Shown: positions 36,070 through 45,601 of the stretch, in pieces
Layout of the letters: each line of letters starts with the position of its first letter
Position numbering within the stretch: position 1 is the stretch's first letter
Origin: Plenodomus lindquistii
Taxonomy: Eukaryota > Ascomycota > Dothideomycetes > Pleosporales > Leptosphaeriaceae
DNA: 64,000 nucleotides
Assembly (NCBI GenBank): GCA_025504975.1
Contig: JANUWI010000012.1
Coordinates: forward strand, 992,001 to 1,056,000
Reading direction: 5' to 3'
Program-made: the position numbers and the translations under genes
Notes under the pieces: generated by a model
Database searches by the model: none
Seen by the model: only the letters and a program-made list of their open reading frames with translations
What the model was told of the DNA's origin: nothing

Positions 36070-38335
36070 ATGTCTCCGTCGGCTTACAGCACAAGATGGA
36101 CGGATCAGCGTGGCGCGAGGCCAGTCCGAATTGCGAATTGCTCAGGTTACAAAGGCATTGTACCCTTTGCTCCACCTGAAATGTATATTTTGCTAATGTG
36201 GGCGTAGCTGACCCTGGCTATCATATGCGATATCAAGCCGAGTTGGGAGACGTAGACTTCATCACTGGCGACTACCTAGCGGAGGTCAACATTGCAGAGA
36301 ATGCACAGGCACACGCTACTGGCCAACATCCCGGTTGGGAACAGACAGCGTGGGATGGAATCGAGCAGACCATTGATCTACTGAACGAGAAGCGCATCAA
36401 AGTCATTGTCAATGGAGGAGCGCATAATCCCAAAGGACTGGCGGAGAAGGTGCACGAGTTGGTAAGTAAGACGTGTGTATCAAGATGATTTAATTCTGAA
36501 GAATGGAATAGGTAACCAGGAAGGGATATGACCTGAAAGTCGCGTACGTACTAGGGGATAACTTGTTTGAAGAGATGAAAGACATCAAAGAAAAGGGGTT
36601 GCCGCCACACCTGTACGTACCCGGAGCGTAGCGTATTGTGTCGCAAATCATGACAATACGGCCACTAACACTACGCTTCAGCGATTCGGACAACACCGAT
36701 GTTACAATCGCCGAACACACGCTCGACTTACTTGAGGAAGGCGACAAGCCGATTGTCAGCGCAAACGCGTACCTGGGCGCTCGAGAGATTGTAAAGGGGC
36801 TAGAAGAAGGCGCAGACATTATCATTGCTGGTAGAGTTGCAGACGCGAGCCCTGTACGTCTAACTCTCAAACATGATGACATTTCAAAGTCACTGACAAG
36901 CACATAGGTAATAGGCGCGGCTTGGTTCTGGCACTCGTGGCAAGATTCGGACTTTGATGAGCTGGCAGGAGCCCTCATTGCCGGCCATTTGATTGAGTGC
37001 TCGGGGTATGTGACCGGCTCAAACTTTTCCGGATTCTACGAGTATCCACTCGATGATCTCTATGATATAACTTTCGGTATTGTTGAAGTGGAAAGAGATG
37101 GGACTTGCGTAGTCACCAAACACGACACAGGAAAAGGATTCGTGACTGAAGACACTGTCAAGTGTCAGTTTTTGTATGAGTTGCAGGGTAACGTGTATCT
37201 GAACAGTGATGTGAAAGCTATCCTGGATAATGTCCAAGTCAAAGCGGAGGGCAAGAACCGGTGAGTCGTTCTCAAGGATACTGCTCCAGATGCTACATGT
37301 GCTGACCACGGCAGTGTTCGTGTCTGGGGAATCAAAGGAGCAGCGCCTCCACCAACCACCAAATTGGCAATCTTTTACCGTGCTGGCTATCAGTCCGAAA
37401 TTGTCGTCAACGCAACTGGTTACGGCACAGCCGAGAAGTTTGAACTTTGGGAGCGGATGGTCAAGTTTGGCCTCAAGCGACTCAACCTACTCGACAAGTT
37501 TGACGTCTTGGAATTTCAACGCTTGGGCATACCTGAGCCCAATCCAACAAGTCAGCTTCGAAGCACTTCGTACTGCCGCATCTTCGCAGAAGCCAGCGAC
37601 GCCAACGTGAATTACGGACTTGTTGGCTTACTCTCAGAATTCGCAATGCAGCATTATTCGGGTTTCCACAGCACGTCAGATCACCGTACCGCGATCCCTA
37701 GGCCGTACATCTCTTACTATCCAGCAATTTACCCACAGTCGTCGTTAAAGACATCAGTCAATATTCTTGGGTCTTCAGGTCACACGAACACCATCAAGAC
37801 CACTCCCCCACCCAAATGCGAAAGCCTGACGAAACGCGAGAGCTACGAGACGTCTGGCAGAGTCGATATTTCTTCCTTTGGGCCTACTATTCTTGCACGC
37901 TTAGGAGATGTTGTCCTTGCGCGCTCAGGTGACAAAGGAGGCAATGCGAATGTTGGCTTCTTCGTGCCAACTTCGATACCTTCTTCGTACCCTGCCTCTT
38001 CTCCTCTCTACCGTGAGACCTGGGATTGGTTACGCAATTACCTGACGATTCCAAAGATGAAAGAACTCTTCGGGCAGAGCTGGAGCGACAGATACTTCAT
38101 TGAACGTGTCGAGTTTCCAGAGATACTCGCCGTGCACTTCGTTATCTACGGAGTTTTGGGACGTGGCGTCAGTGGAAGCAGCAGACTTGATAGTTTTGCA
38201 AAAGGGATGGGTGACTGGCTGCGAGACGTGGTTGTCGATGTGCCTGCAGGGTTCATTGAGGGAAGGCAGATGAAAGCAGAAGGTGGGAGGTACGCAAAAA
38301 ATGGTGGGTTAGGTGTGGACGTGCCTAGACTCTGA
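36070..38335 (+). CDS. AtuA-family (acyclic terpene utilisation / DUF1446) protein
   Basis: Six exons, 36070-36154, 36208-36461, 36512-36612, 36682-36853, 36908-37260 and 37315-38335, give 661 residues. Introns 2-5 are canonical and 50-69 nt long. Intron 1 (36155-36207) is best read as GC-AG because it keeps the family pattern S-G-Y-K-A-D-P-G intact. The AtuA domain covers about 20-470 (R-I-A-N-C-S-G, D-F-I-T-G-D-Y-L-A-E, V-I-V-N-G-G-A, I-I-I-A-G-R-V-A-D-A-S-P, E-C-S-G-Y-V-T-G). The C-terminal part (about 520-660; L-A-R-S-G-D-K-G-G-N-A-N-V-G) matches the AtuA-like ferredoxin-fold domain. In Pseudomonas atuA belongs to an acyclic terpene degradation operon, but its reaction is not settled. The neighbouring CoA-transferase supports an acyl-CoA route. 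Confidence 0.82.
36155..36207 (+). other. Probable GC-AG intron in the AtuA-family gene
   Basis: Reading AAAG|GCATTG as the donor and GGCGTAG as the acceptor gives a 53-nt intron with a TGCTAAT branch point about 12 nt before the acceptor. It keeps the codons for G-Y-K and aligns without a gap to the S-G-[FY]-x-[GA]-D start of the family. The only GT donor in the right phase (36146, GTTACA) would delete G-Y-K. Confidence 0.6.
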
Positions 38336-38738
38336 CGGGAGATGGCATTCAAGACATTCACAACACTTACTTAGCTGAGAAATAACGCCAGCAAACCCAG
38401 ACAAAGGTGATATGGAATTTTGATGGTCGTTTTATGCAAGGTTCGTTGCACAATTGGACCGCTTGTCTAACCTCCAGTAGAGTTTGGAATCGACGCTCCG
38501 CCAAGAAAATTAATGACGTAAGAAGTTATCCCATTTGCACAGCCACCCACCCACATAGCCCATCATTGTTGCTGCGCCTATTTGCCTCAGGATAAAGTGA
38601 TTCGCACATGTCAGTACTCGCTATCAACACCTGCCTCGCCGTGTAATACGACAGAGTCCTGACCGTTGATTCCTGATACTCATCATACGACCTTTGGTAC
38701 ACGCATCCGGGACTATAGATGTCTGAGCGTCATTCATC
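38336..38738. other. Intergenic region
   Basis: About 400 bp between two plus-strand genes. It should contain the terminator of the AtuA-family gene and the promoter of the SPRY gene. No distinct motif or gene is seen. Confidence 0.4.
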
Positions 38739-39983
38739 ATGTTCAAGAAATTGAAAGATAAGATTAGGAACGATGAACATGCATCAGGGCCATCCCATAC
38801 GAACAATCTGTACCACCAACAGTCTCACGAGCAACAGCAACGGCACAGCAGCAATCCTGAAGAAAAGCACAAGGCAGCTTCTAGCCCGCCTCCTTACTTT
38901 GACGCCAGCTTGGCCTCCAATTCTGAACATACAGCGCCCTCACGTCCTCCTCCGAGCCATAAGCCTCCGAATGCTGCTCCTCCCGGTCCAGCCCCCAGTC
39001 AGATTTCGGGCTACACCGCGCCTCCAGGTCCACCTCTTGGGGAGTCGTCGGAGTTTGCGCCACCGCCAGAGCCGCCACCCTCGTATCCATCTCAACCACC
39101 TCCAAGTTGGGACCCACCGCCATACCATGATTGGACCGTGATTCCTGACACGGCACTACTACCTCCTCCACCATCCATGGGCTATGATGCATCCCCCACA
39201 GCAAATGCATCAACCGAAGATGGCGATCGAGCGCTGGCATGGACAAACATGAATCCACTCTGGCCGCCGCAGAACCTGCAGCCTTCAACACATGCCGCGA
39301 TCCAAAACGCTCAACTCGCTCTCCTAAAAGCGCCATCATATCTGGGTGATCTGCTCCCCCAACCACAAGCAGGTCACTGGCGCTGTCGCACCCACGCCAA
39401 ATGTAGAGACTCTAGTGTCCTCACCAATCTCCCCATGTACTCTGTATTCTGGGACTCGCCCCTCAACACCCAACGTCCAAAGACCATCTACTTCGAGTTG
39501 AAGATTACAGGCATTGGCCGCGGGGGCTTTTCACTCGAAGAAGCAGAGGCTGGAATCGCAATCGGCTTCGTGGCACCACCGTATCCTACCTTTCGTCTCC
39601 CCGGGTGGGAGCGCGCAAGTCTGGGTGTACATGGAGATGACGGAAGGAAGTATGTGAACGATCCATGGGGTGGAGTTGATTTTACCACGGCGTTCAAGCC
39701 TGGTGAGGTTGTTGGGATTGGTGTGACGTTCTCAATGCCGAAGACCCCGCCGTCATATGAGCAGACGCAGCAAGGAAGGAGCTTGGATATTGATGTGTTT
39801 TTCACGCGGAACGGCAACAAGGAGGGGGGCTGGGACGGTAACGAGGAGCTCGATGTTCGGAGTGAAGGAGGAAATACTGGATTGAGGGGCGATCATGATC
39901 TATTCCCCGCGATTGGCGTCTTCGGAGGTGTGGACTTTGATGTATTGTTCCATCCTTCACAGTGGATGTACAGGCCGAACTGA
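38739..39983 (+). CDS. SPRY-domain protein with PPxY motifs, possible ubiquitin-ligase adaptor
   Basis: A single exon of 414 residues. The N-terminal half (about 45-160) is Pro-rich and disordered and holds three PPxY motifs: PPPY at 50-53, PPSY at 113-116 and PPPY at 126-129. Such motifs bind WW domains of Rsp5/Nedd4-type ubiquitin ligases (established knowledge). The C-terminal half, about 215-410, is a SPRY-like domain (Y-F-E-L-K-I-T-G, A-I-G-F-V-A-P-P-Y-P, D-I-D-V-F-F-T-R-N-G, F-P-A-I-G-V-F-G-G). The combination recalls the yeast Ssh4/Ear1 adaptors, but no transmembrane helix is present. A basic start (M-F-K-K-L-K-D-K-I-R) could touch membrane. The role as a soluble Rsp5 adaptor is inference. 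Confidence 0.8.
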   Translation: MFKKLKDKIRNDEHASGPSHTNNLYHQQSHEQQQRHSSNPEEKHKAASSPPPYFDASLASNSEHTAPSRPPPSHKPPNAAPPGPAPSQISGYTAPPGPPLGESSEFAPPPEPPPSYPSQPPPSWDPPPYHDWTVIPDTALLPPPPSMGYDASPTANASTEDGDRALAWTNMNPLWPPQNLQPSTHAAIQNAQLALLKAPSYLGDLLPQPQAGHWRCRTHAKCRDSSVLTNLPMYSVFWDSPLNTQRPKTIYFELKITGIGRGGFSLEEAEAGIAIGFVAPPYPTFRLPGWERASLGVHGDDGRKYVNDPWGGVDFTTAFKPGEVVGIGVTFSMPKTPPSYEQTQQGRSLDIDVFFTRNGNKEGGWDGNEELDVRSEGGNTGLRGDHDLFPAIGVFGGVDFDVLFHPSQWMYRPN

Positions 39984-40291
39984 ACGGTTTGCACGCCTGG
40001 CCTTGGCTGCCTGGAATCGGCCAAAGGCCATTCAAGTGCAAGTCAAGTGAGAGTAGTCTGAAGCCTTTACCTTTCTAATCTTGTGAGTCCCATAGAAATA
40101 ATGCCTTATATCTCCATGCCAGTTCACCTTCAAGCACGCACCTCTTACATGTCTCTGGATCATCAGACACAACAAAGCTTGCTAAGCCAACGCACTGCCA
40201 GCAATCATCAGCCATCTACCAAAATACCAGTCACCTCAGATCTCACCCACTGACGCTGACCAAGTCATAGCCTCGAACGGTAACATCAACC
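39984..40291. other. Intergenic region
   Basis: About 300 bp between the SPRY gene and the MYND-finger gene, both on the plus strand. No special structure was seen. Confidence 0.4.
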
Positions 40292-41103
40292 ATGTCCGCC
40301 ACTACTTCCCAAGACCTCGAAACTCCCCTCATCCATGAAGACTTTCTCCCCACTCCGGTCCCTACCACGCTGTCGACCCTGTGCGCCACCTGCCACACCA
40401 ACGCACCTCAGCGCCGCTGTTCAACCTGCAAAAACATCCACTATTGCTCTTCCGCCTGTCAGGCCACGGACTGGCCGTTGCATAAGACCATCTGCAAGGC
40501 GTACCTGAAGTCCCTCGCCCAGCGTCCATCCTCTCAGCACCGTCGCGCACTGTTCTTCCCCGCTGAGAGCTCAAAGCCAGTTTTCGTGTACTTGAAGTAC
40601 GATGAAGATGGGACACCGCTGGATATCACAGACTACCTAGGCGGTATTCCAGGCGCAGATCGGAAGACAGTGGCATTTCATAATCGACACCTCGCTACTT
40701 TTACCCAAATATCCTATGACGGTAATCAAAGCAGTTTGCGCACGCTGGAGGAGAACATGTGCATAGGAGGAGGAGCATTCCGCGGACCAGTGGTGGTGAC
40801 CAGTCACGATCCCGACGAGGGATTGAGTGCGCCGGCAATCGATGTCGATACTAGGATTTTGGGGGCGGTGAGGAACTATGCAAGCTTGAGAGGGGAGTAT
40901 CGTGGCCCGATATTTGTTGAGGTAAGTCAGCGACAGGAGAGTATGGTACGTGGTAGTGTAGGTGGACTGACAAGCTGTAGCAACCGCAAGAGAGGTACAG
41001 GGAGGAGCAGTGGAAGGGTGTCGTGGAAGCGGCAAAGAAGAGTTATAGTGATGAAGACTGGAACAAGGTTATTGGTACTGAGTCTGCAGGGCTGGGCCAA
41101 TGA
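40292..41103 (+). CDS. MYND zinc-finger protein
   Basis: Two exons, 40292-40921 and 40981-41103, give 250 residues. The 59-nt intron has GTAAGT, an ACTGAC branch point and GTAG, and its removal replaces a nonsense tail with an ordered one (Q-P-Q-E-R-Y-R-E-E-Q-W-K-G-V-V-E-A-A). The MYND finger has ligands Cys31, Cys34, Cys43, Cys46, Cys52, Cys56, His64 and Cys68. The rest is a globular region without a named domain; no SET domain is present. MYND fingers usually bind Pro-rich partner peptides. The same layout is common for uncharacterised ascomycete proteins. It converges on the glycosylase gene with 143 bp between the two stops. Confidence 0.8.
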
Positions 41104-41246
41104 AGTGGCAGAGAAGGAGAGCGATATGAGAAGGATTGCGCATTAATGTTCTCGGATGAGGGGTCGTGGTGCATGCGAAGCAATTTAAGAGCAGACGATA
41201 GCGGTATAGTATGCACAAAGTTGCTTAGGATTTAATCAACCCATCC

Positions 41247-42161
41247 TCAACTGCTCGTCTCGTCCCAAGCATTGTTTCCAACATCCACACTCGATAGTGC
41301 CTGGCGTTCTTCCCTTCTCCTTTTCACCCATTGCCCAAACGGCCTCCAAATATCCTCCTTCTCCGCTGGTTTGAGACTCGCAGCCAGCCCACTCGTGCTG
41401 GTAGCTACAAACACCATTGCTCCCACCCAACTTCCCATTTTGTCTTCTCCCTGCTCAACCTTCCCCATGTTATGCTCTTCGCCCTGCCATCCATACTTGA
41501 ACTCCCCCTTCCTGAAGCTTCTCCCATGTCTAAACCTCCAGACTGCTTCCCAGATACCCTTGCCAACTATGCACACCGCCTCAGGCCTATACTTGCGGAC
41601 TTTATCTTCGAGACTCCTTGTGCCTTCTACCATCTCCTCCTTGGACAACTCGGCTGCATCTTTCGAGGGGCGCTCCACAATGTTTGTATTACCCATACAG
41701 TACAGTGCTGGCAAGCTGCGGTCTTCTTCAGGCTTGAGCCGGCGATCAGTCAGTCCGGATGAGTGCAAGAGTTTCCAGAAGAGATTGGAGGGGTGGGCGT
41801 AGGCATGTCCTGCGACAGCAGTTCCGATTCCAGGATTTGTGCCGACGAAGATGCAGATCAAGTTCGGAGCGAGAATGTCGACCAAAGGCGTTAGATGTGC
41901 GTACTTTGAAGGCGGTGCGTATTTGCTTTGTTTGCGCTTTTGCTTCTTGAAGACGGGTACAGGCGGGGTAGATGGAGTTGTGAGTGCACGTTTGGTGGCG
42001 GTTGTGCTTATCATGGTGTCTCGCGCCTCCTGCGCGTCATCTTCTTTGAATTCAAATCGACTAATTTGATCTTTGAATGATGTGGGCGGTGATAGAGCCT
42101 CGTTCCTTGACTCTACCTGGGCAGCGTCAGGCGTAATTCGTGCGGAGCGGGTTTGCGGCAT
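41247..42161 (-). CDS. G/T(U) mismatch-specific DNA glycosylase (TDG/MUG family)
   Basis: A single exon of 304 residues. The frame opens upstream with a non-ATG codon, so Met at 42161 (M-P-Q-T-R-S) is the start. The catalytic domain spans about 85-285, with motif 1 G-T-N-P-G at 107-111 containing the conserved Asn109, the middle motif M-G-N-T-N-I-V-E-R-P-S-K at 156-167, and the S-T-S-G loop at 254-257. The N-terminal 80 residues are disordered and contain a basic K-K-Q-K-R-K cluster that could act in DNA binding or nuclear import. The family removes uracil or thymine opposite guanine, the first step of base excision repair of deaminated bases. Similar to fission yeast Thp1 in type. No splice site is needed. 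Confidence 0.88.
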   Translation of the reverse strand: MPQTRSARITPDAAQVESRNEALSPPTSFKDQISRFEFKEDDAQEARDTMISTTATKRALTTPSTPPVPVFKKQKRKQSKYAPPSKYAHLTPLVDILAPNLICIFVGTNPGIGTAVAGHAYAHPSNLFWKLLHSSGLTDRRLKPEEDRSLPALYCMGNTNIVERPSKDAAELSKEEMVEGTRSLEDKVRKYRPEAVCIVGKGIWEAVWRFRHGRSFRKGEFKYGWQGEEHNMGKVEQGEDKMGSWVGAMVFVATSTSGLAASLKPAEKEDIWRPFGQWVKRRREERQALSSVDVGNNAWDETSS

Positions 42162-42865
42162 CAATATCAGTAGGGAATTATCCCAGCACGTGTCTTCGTG
42201 TTCGAAAAGCAGGTTGACCTGATTTGGCTGGACGACCTCGGGAGCAAATGCAGTTGTTCGACCGAGACATTGACATTAAGCCTAATTCGGGCTGGCACCG
42301 GACGATGAGTCGGATCCATCTCAAGTGGACGATGGGCCATCCCCGCATATCAGCATGTCAAGCTTTGTAGCACTGTCAAGGGTACCTTGGCAGACTTGAT
42401 GTGGTTGAATGGCCCATGTTCTCAAGGGAAAATAATGTCAAAGTTTTGATGCGAAAGAGTCGTGCTGTCCGCATTTGCTTGCATATACGCGTGCGCCTGC
42501 ACACACTCGAGTTGTACACCGCGAGGTACGCAGAGCGCAGCACAAGTCAGGCTTAAGCGACGGCATTGCGTTTGCGAGTGTAATCTGGCGTGATATTGTG
42601 GGGCATATGGCAATCTTCAAACAGCAAAGATATCTCCCATGGTGATCCTGTCTCCAGCCGGAGCTGCCGACGCGTCAAGGCCTGGCAGGTGACAAACAAG
42701 GCTCGAGCTAGCATTTACTTGGCTCTTCTTTGCGCGCGCAACATGACCACCAGGTACCGGAGACGGCACCCCTCGCCAGCAATGCGCCCACGTCCCACTT
42801 GTATGCCATCGCCAGTCGACTAGCATGCGGCGTATTGGCGCATCCAACACTCTCTGTACATCGCA
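42162..42865. other. Divergent intergenic region
   Basis: About 700 bp between the glycosylase gene (minus) and the tubby/LURP-like gene (plus), so it should contain both promoters. I saw no gene or repeat in it. Confidence 0.4.
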
Positions 42866-43636
42866 ATGGCAGCACGACAGCGCCTGAGTCCGCTAGACTT
42901 TGACGTGGATCACGACGATGAACTGCCCGGCTACGAAATTTCGACAGCCCCAGTCTACGACAGCGGGACCTTTGACGATCCCGTCATTACCTACCATCTC
43001 CGTCAATACGATCGCAGGATACAGATCTTGGTGGCCTACGGGCTTTCCTCTCCGACTTCGTATCGCATCACATCGAATGGCTTCCGCTTGTTTTCGAAGA
43101 AACCAGACATGGAGATACTCTATACATCACATGAGATGCGTCAGCGCAGCCTGGCCACCATAGTCTTCGACAAGGACGGACCGCTACCATGGCGACCTAG
43201 GGCACGCTTTGCATACACCGCCCCAAATGGAACGCGCAAGGCCCACGACATGGAGTCGGCCAACTTTGCAGACTGGTCCTATGTCATTGGCAATCAGACC
43301 TATGCGTGGACGCTAGACGCGGCGCCTGTATCGCTCATCCTTCGACAGCTGGGCTCAACAGCAGTCATCGCGCGTTTCACCTATTCGGCGCAAGGGACGT
43401 TGGCCGCGAGAGGAGGCGAAGTTGGGGAGCTGTGGATATATTGCGATGCTTTGACCCCGGCGCAGGAAGGGGTTGACAAGGCGGTTTGTGGATTGATGGT
43501 GGCATTGAGCCAACACAAGAAGATGGGGCGCCACTATTCGAACGACGCAACCGAGTTGGAGAGGAGGGGCTCTGCCACGAGGGAGATGGTGCCACTGCAA
43601 AGGGCATCATCGATAAGCGCTCCTAGGCCCGACTAG
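42866..43636 (+). CDS. Small protein with probable tubby/LURP-like fold
   Basis: A single exon of 256 residues. The alternating short strands, F-T-F/Y-D-like turns and a W-S-Y-V...Y-A-W-T pattern in the middle suggest the tubby/LURP-one type beta-barrel seen in many uncharacterised fungal proteins (DUF6593-like); this is fold-level guessing. Residues about 200-220 form a probable helix (D-K-A-V-C-G-L-M-V-A-L-S-Q-H-K) as expected for the buried central helix of that fold. The N-terminal 30 residues are acidic and the C-terminal 35 are disordered. No catalytic residues, signal peptide or membrane span are evident. Function unknown. Confidence 0.65.
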   Translation: MAARQRLSPLDFDVDHDDELPGYEISTAPVYDSGTFDDPVITYHLRQYDRRIQILVAYGLSSPTSYRITSNGFRLFSKKPDMEILYTSHEMRQRSLATIVFDKDGPLPWRPRARFAYTAPNGTRKAHDMESANFADWSYVIGNQTYAWTLDAAPVSLILRQLGSTAVIARFTYSAQGTLAARGGEVGELWIYCDALTPAQEGVDKAVCGLMVALSQHKKMGRHYSNDATELERRGSATREMVPLQRASSISAPRPD

Positions 43637-44157
43637 CCATATGCAAGTGTTGCATTTACTGCCAAGCGGGACGGGTCTCTGGACGAGATGTGAGGAGACG
43701 GAAACGGCGACTATCAGAACAAGCCCATCAAAGACCGCCAAAACTATTACATTGGCAAACGGTGAGGTCAGAAACACGTCTCCGCAACGAGAGATGGTTA
43801 GCTACTTGACGCTACATTGCCTCGTGAACGATGGCCCACACAGTAGGTAGACGCAAGACTTGAACACACGGTCGGACTTTGCAGATGAACTAGGGGAAGA
43901 CAGCGGTGCGGGCCGTTGGACATCTTTGAATGTAGCACGGATATGGCATTGTGACCCGAATGACAAAGGAGGATGATTTGCGTTGTCTACTCATGCCTTG
44001 GTATACTCTATACTCGTCCAGGGATACGAGACAGTGACAGCAGGCCCACTGGCGAAGGAATGGAAGGCCCAAACACGCGAGTGTCGTGACTAAGCTGGCT
44101 GCTAGTGCAAAAGCGAAGCGAATGCCGCGCGACTCCCGAGTCCTGCGCTACCTAGCA

Positions 44158-44438
44158 GTACTCTACTCTACTCCAGAGTAGGATTGTATGTATACATGTA
44201 TGGTAAAAACTTTTGGTGTATATACATACAGCGGTATATACAGTATATACACTGTATTGTATGGTCAAATCCTTGGCACGCTAAGCCAATCATAAGGGGT
44301 TACATGGGAGTGAAAAGGGCTGAGTACGTTATTTGAGTGTTACCCAGATTATTAAGCGAGATATCTTGAATTTACGTTGTATATACAGTGTATATTTACG
44401 GAACAACCCTACTCCAGAGTAGAGTGTGCGTAGAGTAC
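44158..44438. mobile_element. Possible MITE with imperfect terminal inverted repeats
   Basis: The left end (44158-44187) and the reverse complement of the right end (44403-44438) share GTACTCTAC, CTCTACTC and AGTAGG(A/G)TTGT blocks in order, with a small gap and a CC/TG difference. The 281-bp interval contains several GTATATAC-type words. It codes for nothing. I could not identify a target duplication, so a chance inverted repeat remains possible. Confidence 0.4.
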
Positions 44439-44716
44439 CTGGCTCGGATCGAGTGTTGGTGGCCAATCTGGCGATCGCTTCTCGAAGCTGGCCCAGGCGT
44501 GCATGAAAGCGGAGCTGCGTAGCGACGCCTTCCCCGCCTGCCAAGCCCTGTCAAGGCTCGATACATTGGGGGCAACCAAACATTCAACTGACCGGCGTCG
44601 CCGTTGCTTTTGGGCCCAGGAGCACAATTAGGCGGGCGACGACCATTGATGAAGCACGTGGATAGCGGATGGCAGAGGCCTAGGCCGCCACGTACTGTGT
44701 ACTGTACACTTGTACA

Positions 44717-44856
44717 CCTACCATATTATCTGCTGAAAGCTGCTTGAAGCTAACAGGGGTTTTCAATGCTTGGTTTCAAAAAACATAGGATACCGGAATC
44801 GGATTGGCTCAGTCACCTGCTAGCTTCGAGCAGCTTTCAGCAGATAATACGGTAGG
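44717..44856. mobile_element. 140-bp foldback element (MITE-like) with 41-bp inverted repeats
   Basis: Arms 44717-44757 and 44816-44856 are reverse complements over 41 bp with only three mismatches, all transitions. The loop is 58 bp. Transcribed RNA would form a long hairpin. No coding capacity. It looks like a non-autonomous DNA transposon (MITE), though no clear target-site duplication is seen; a structured RNA is the alternative. Confidence 0.7.
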
Positions 44857-45102
44857 GCCCAGCATACACTAGAGTACTGTAGCGTGGTTCCAAGGTTCGC
44901 GCGCCGTTGGGGCCAGGCCGTGTCTATTCCGCAAACGAACAGGTTCCAGAGACTGGGCGAAGCGCAAGGGCCGGCAGCTAATCTCGACTGAGCATGGGCG
45001 AGATTATCGGCCAGCGCGACAGCTGCAGCCAATTCGCGGCGCCTTTGAGCCTTTTCCATGCTGCTTTGCCATGTCCCCGGCCTCGTTCCCCATGTCCATG
45101 CC

Positions 45103-45171
45103 CATTTGCATTTCCATTTCCATTTCCATTTCCATCCCCAGACCCAGACCCGTCCCCAGACCCAGACCACC
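45103..45171 (+). repeat. Short tandem repeats in the kinase 5' region
   Basis: About five CATTTC-type hexamers (45103-45135) are followed by CCAGAC units (45139-45171). They lie some 430-500 bp upstream of the SLN1-type start codon, in a pyrimidine-rich stretch typical of fungal promoters or leaders. Confidence 0.7.
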
Positions 45172-45601
45172 AGGAGCGCCAGCTCGTCCTCTCCTTTCAC
45201 CGTCGCTGCAGGCCCCCACAACACAACAGACACCGCGCGGCTCCCGTATCCATCCTCGCGCATCGTGTCTCCGTCCGACGCTTGGGGTACTGCGCTGTCT
45301 CCCCAGTCTTCCGCGTGCATCCACGACTTCGACTACGCCTGCCTCGCCCACCTGCATCACCACATCTGATGCTCACTCACCCACCCGCCTGCCACCCGTC
45401 AACCGTCGTCAACTAGCCCCCTGCCAGCACTGCAAGGAATGGGACATCCGCATACACTCTGTGCATCACGGTCACGTCGTCTCCCGCATTGCTCAGCTTG
45501 GCAATAGCGCCTGCCCTGCAGCTGACTGATATCCGCCTACGCCCGCGCTTTCTTGTTCCATCTGCCACACTCGTGCTGGCCGAAGCAGAGTGGTGGGCAA
45601 G

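Larger units (their letters stand above)
43637..45601. other. Long intergenic region upstream of the SLN1-type kinase
   Basis: About 2 kb without a gene. It holds two small inverted-repeat elements (44158-44438 and 44717-44856), TATA/GTAC-rich palindromic words near 44200-44270, and pyrimidine-rich tandem repeats (45103-45135 CATTTC units, 45139-45171 CCAGAC units) that probably belong to the long 5' UTR or promoter of the kinase gene. Confidence 0.55.

Noticed and set aside
36146..36147. GT donor (GTTACA) as alternative for the first AtuA intron
   Set aside because: In phase, but it deletes three residues of the conserved domain start; kept only as the alternative to the GC donor.
44200..44270. 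TATA/GTAC palindromes as a possible regulatory site
   Set aside because: They fall in the centre of a candidate MITE and are simple alternating purine-pyrimidine words.
45058..45369. Open frames upstream of the SLN1-type kinase
   Set aside because: They are products of hexamer repeats (His/Phe or Pro/Arg runs) in a probable 5' leader, with no domain.
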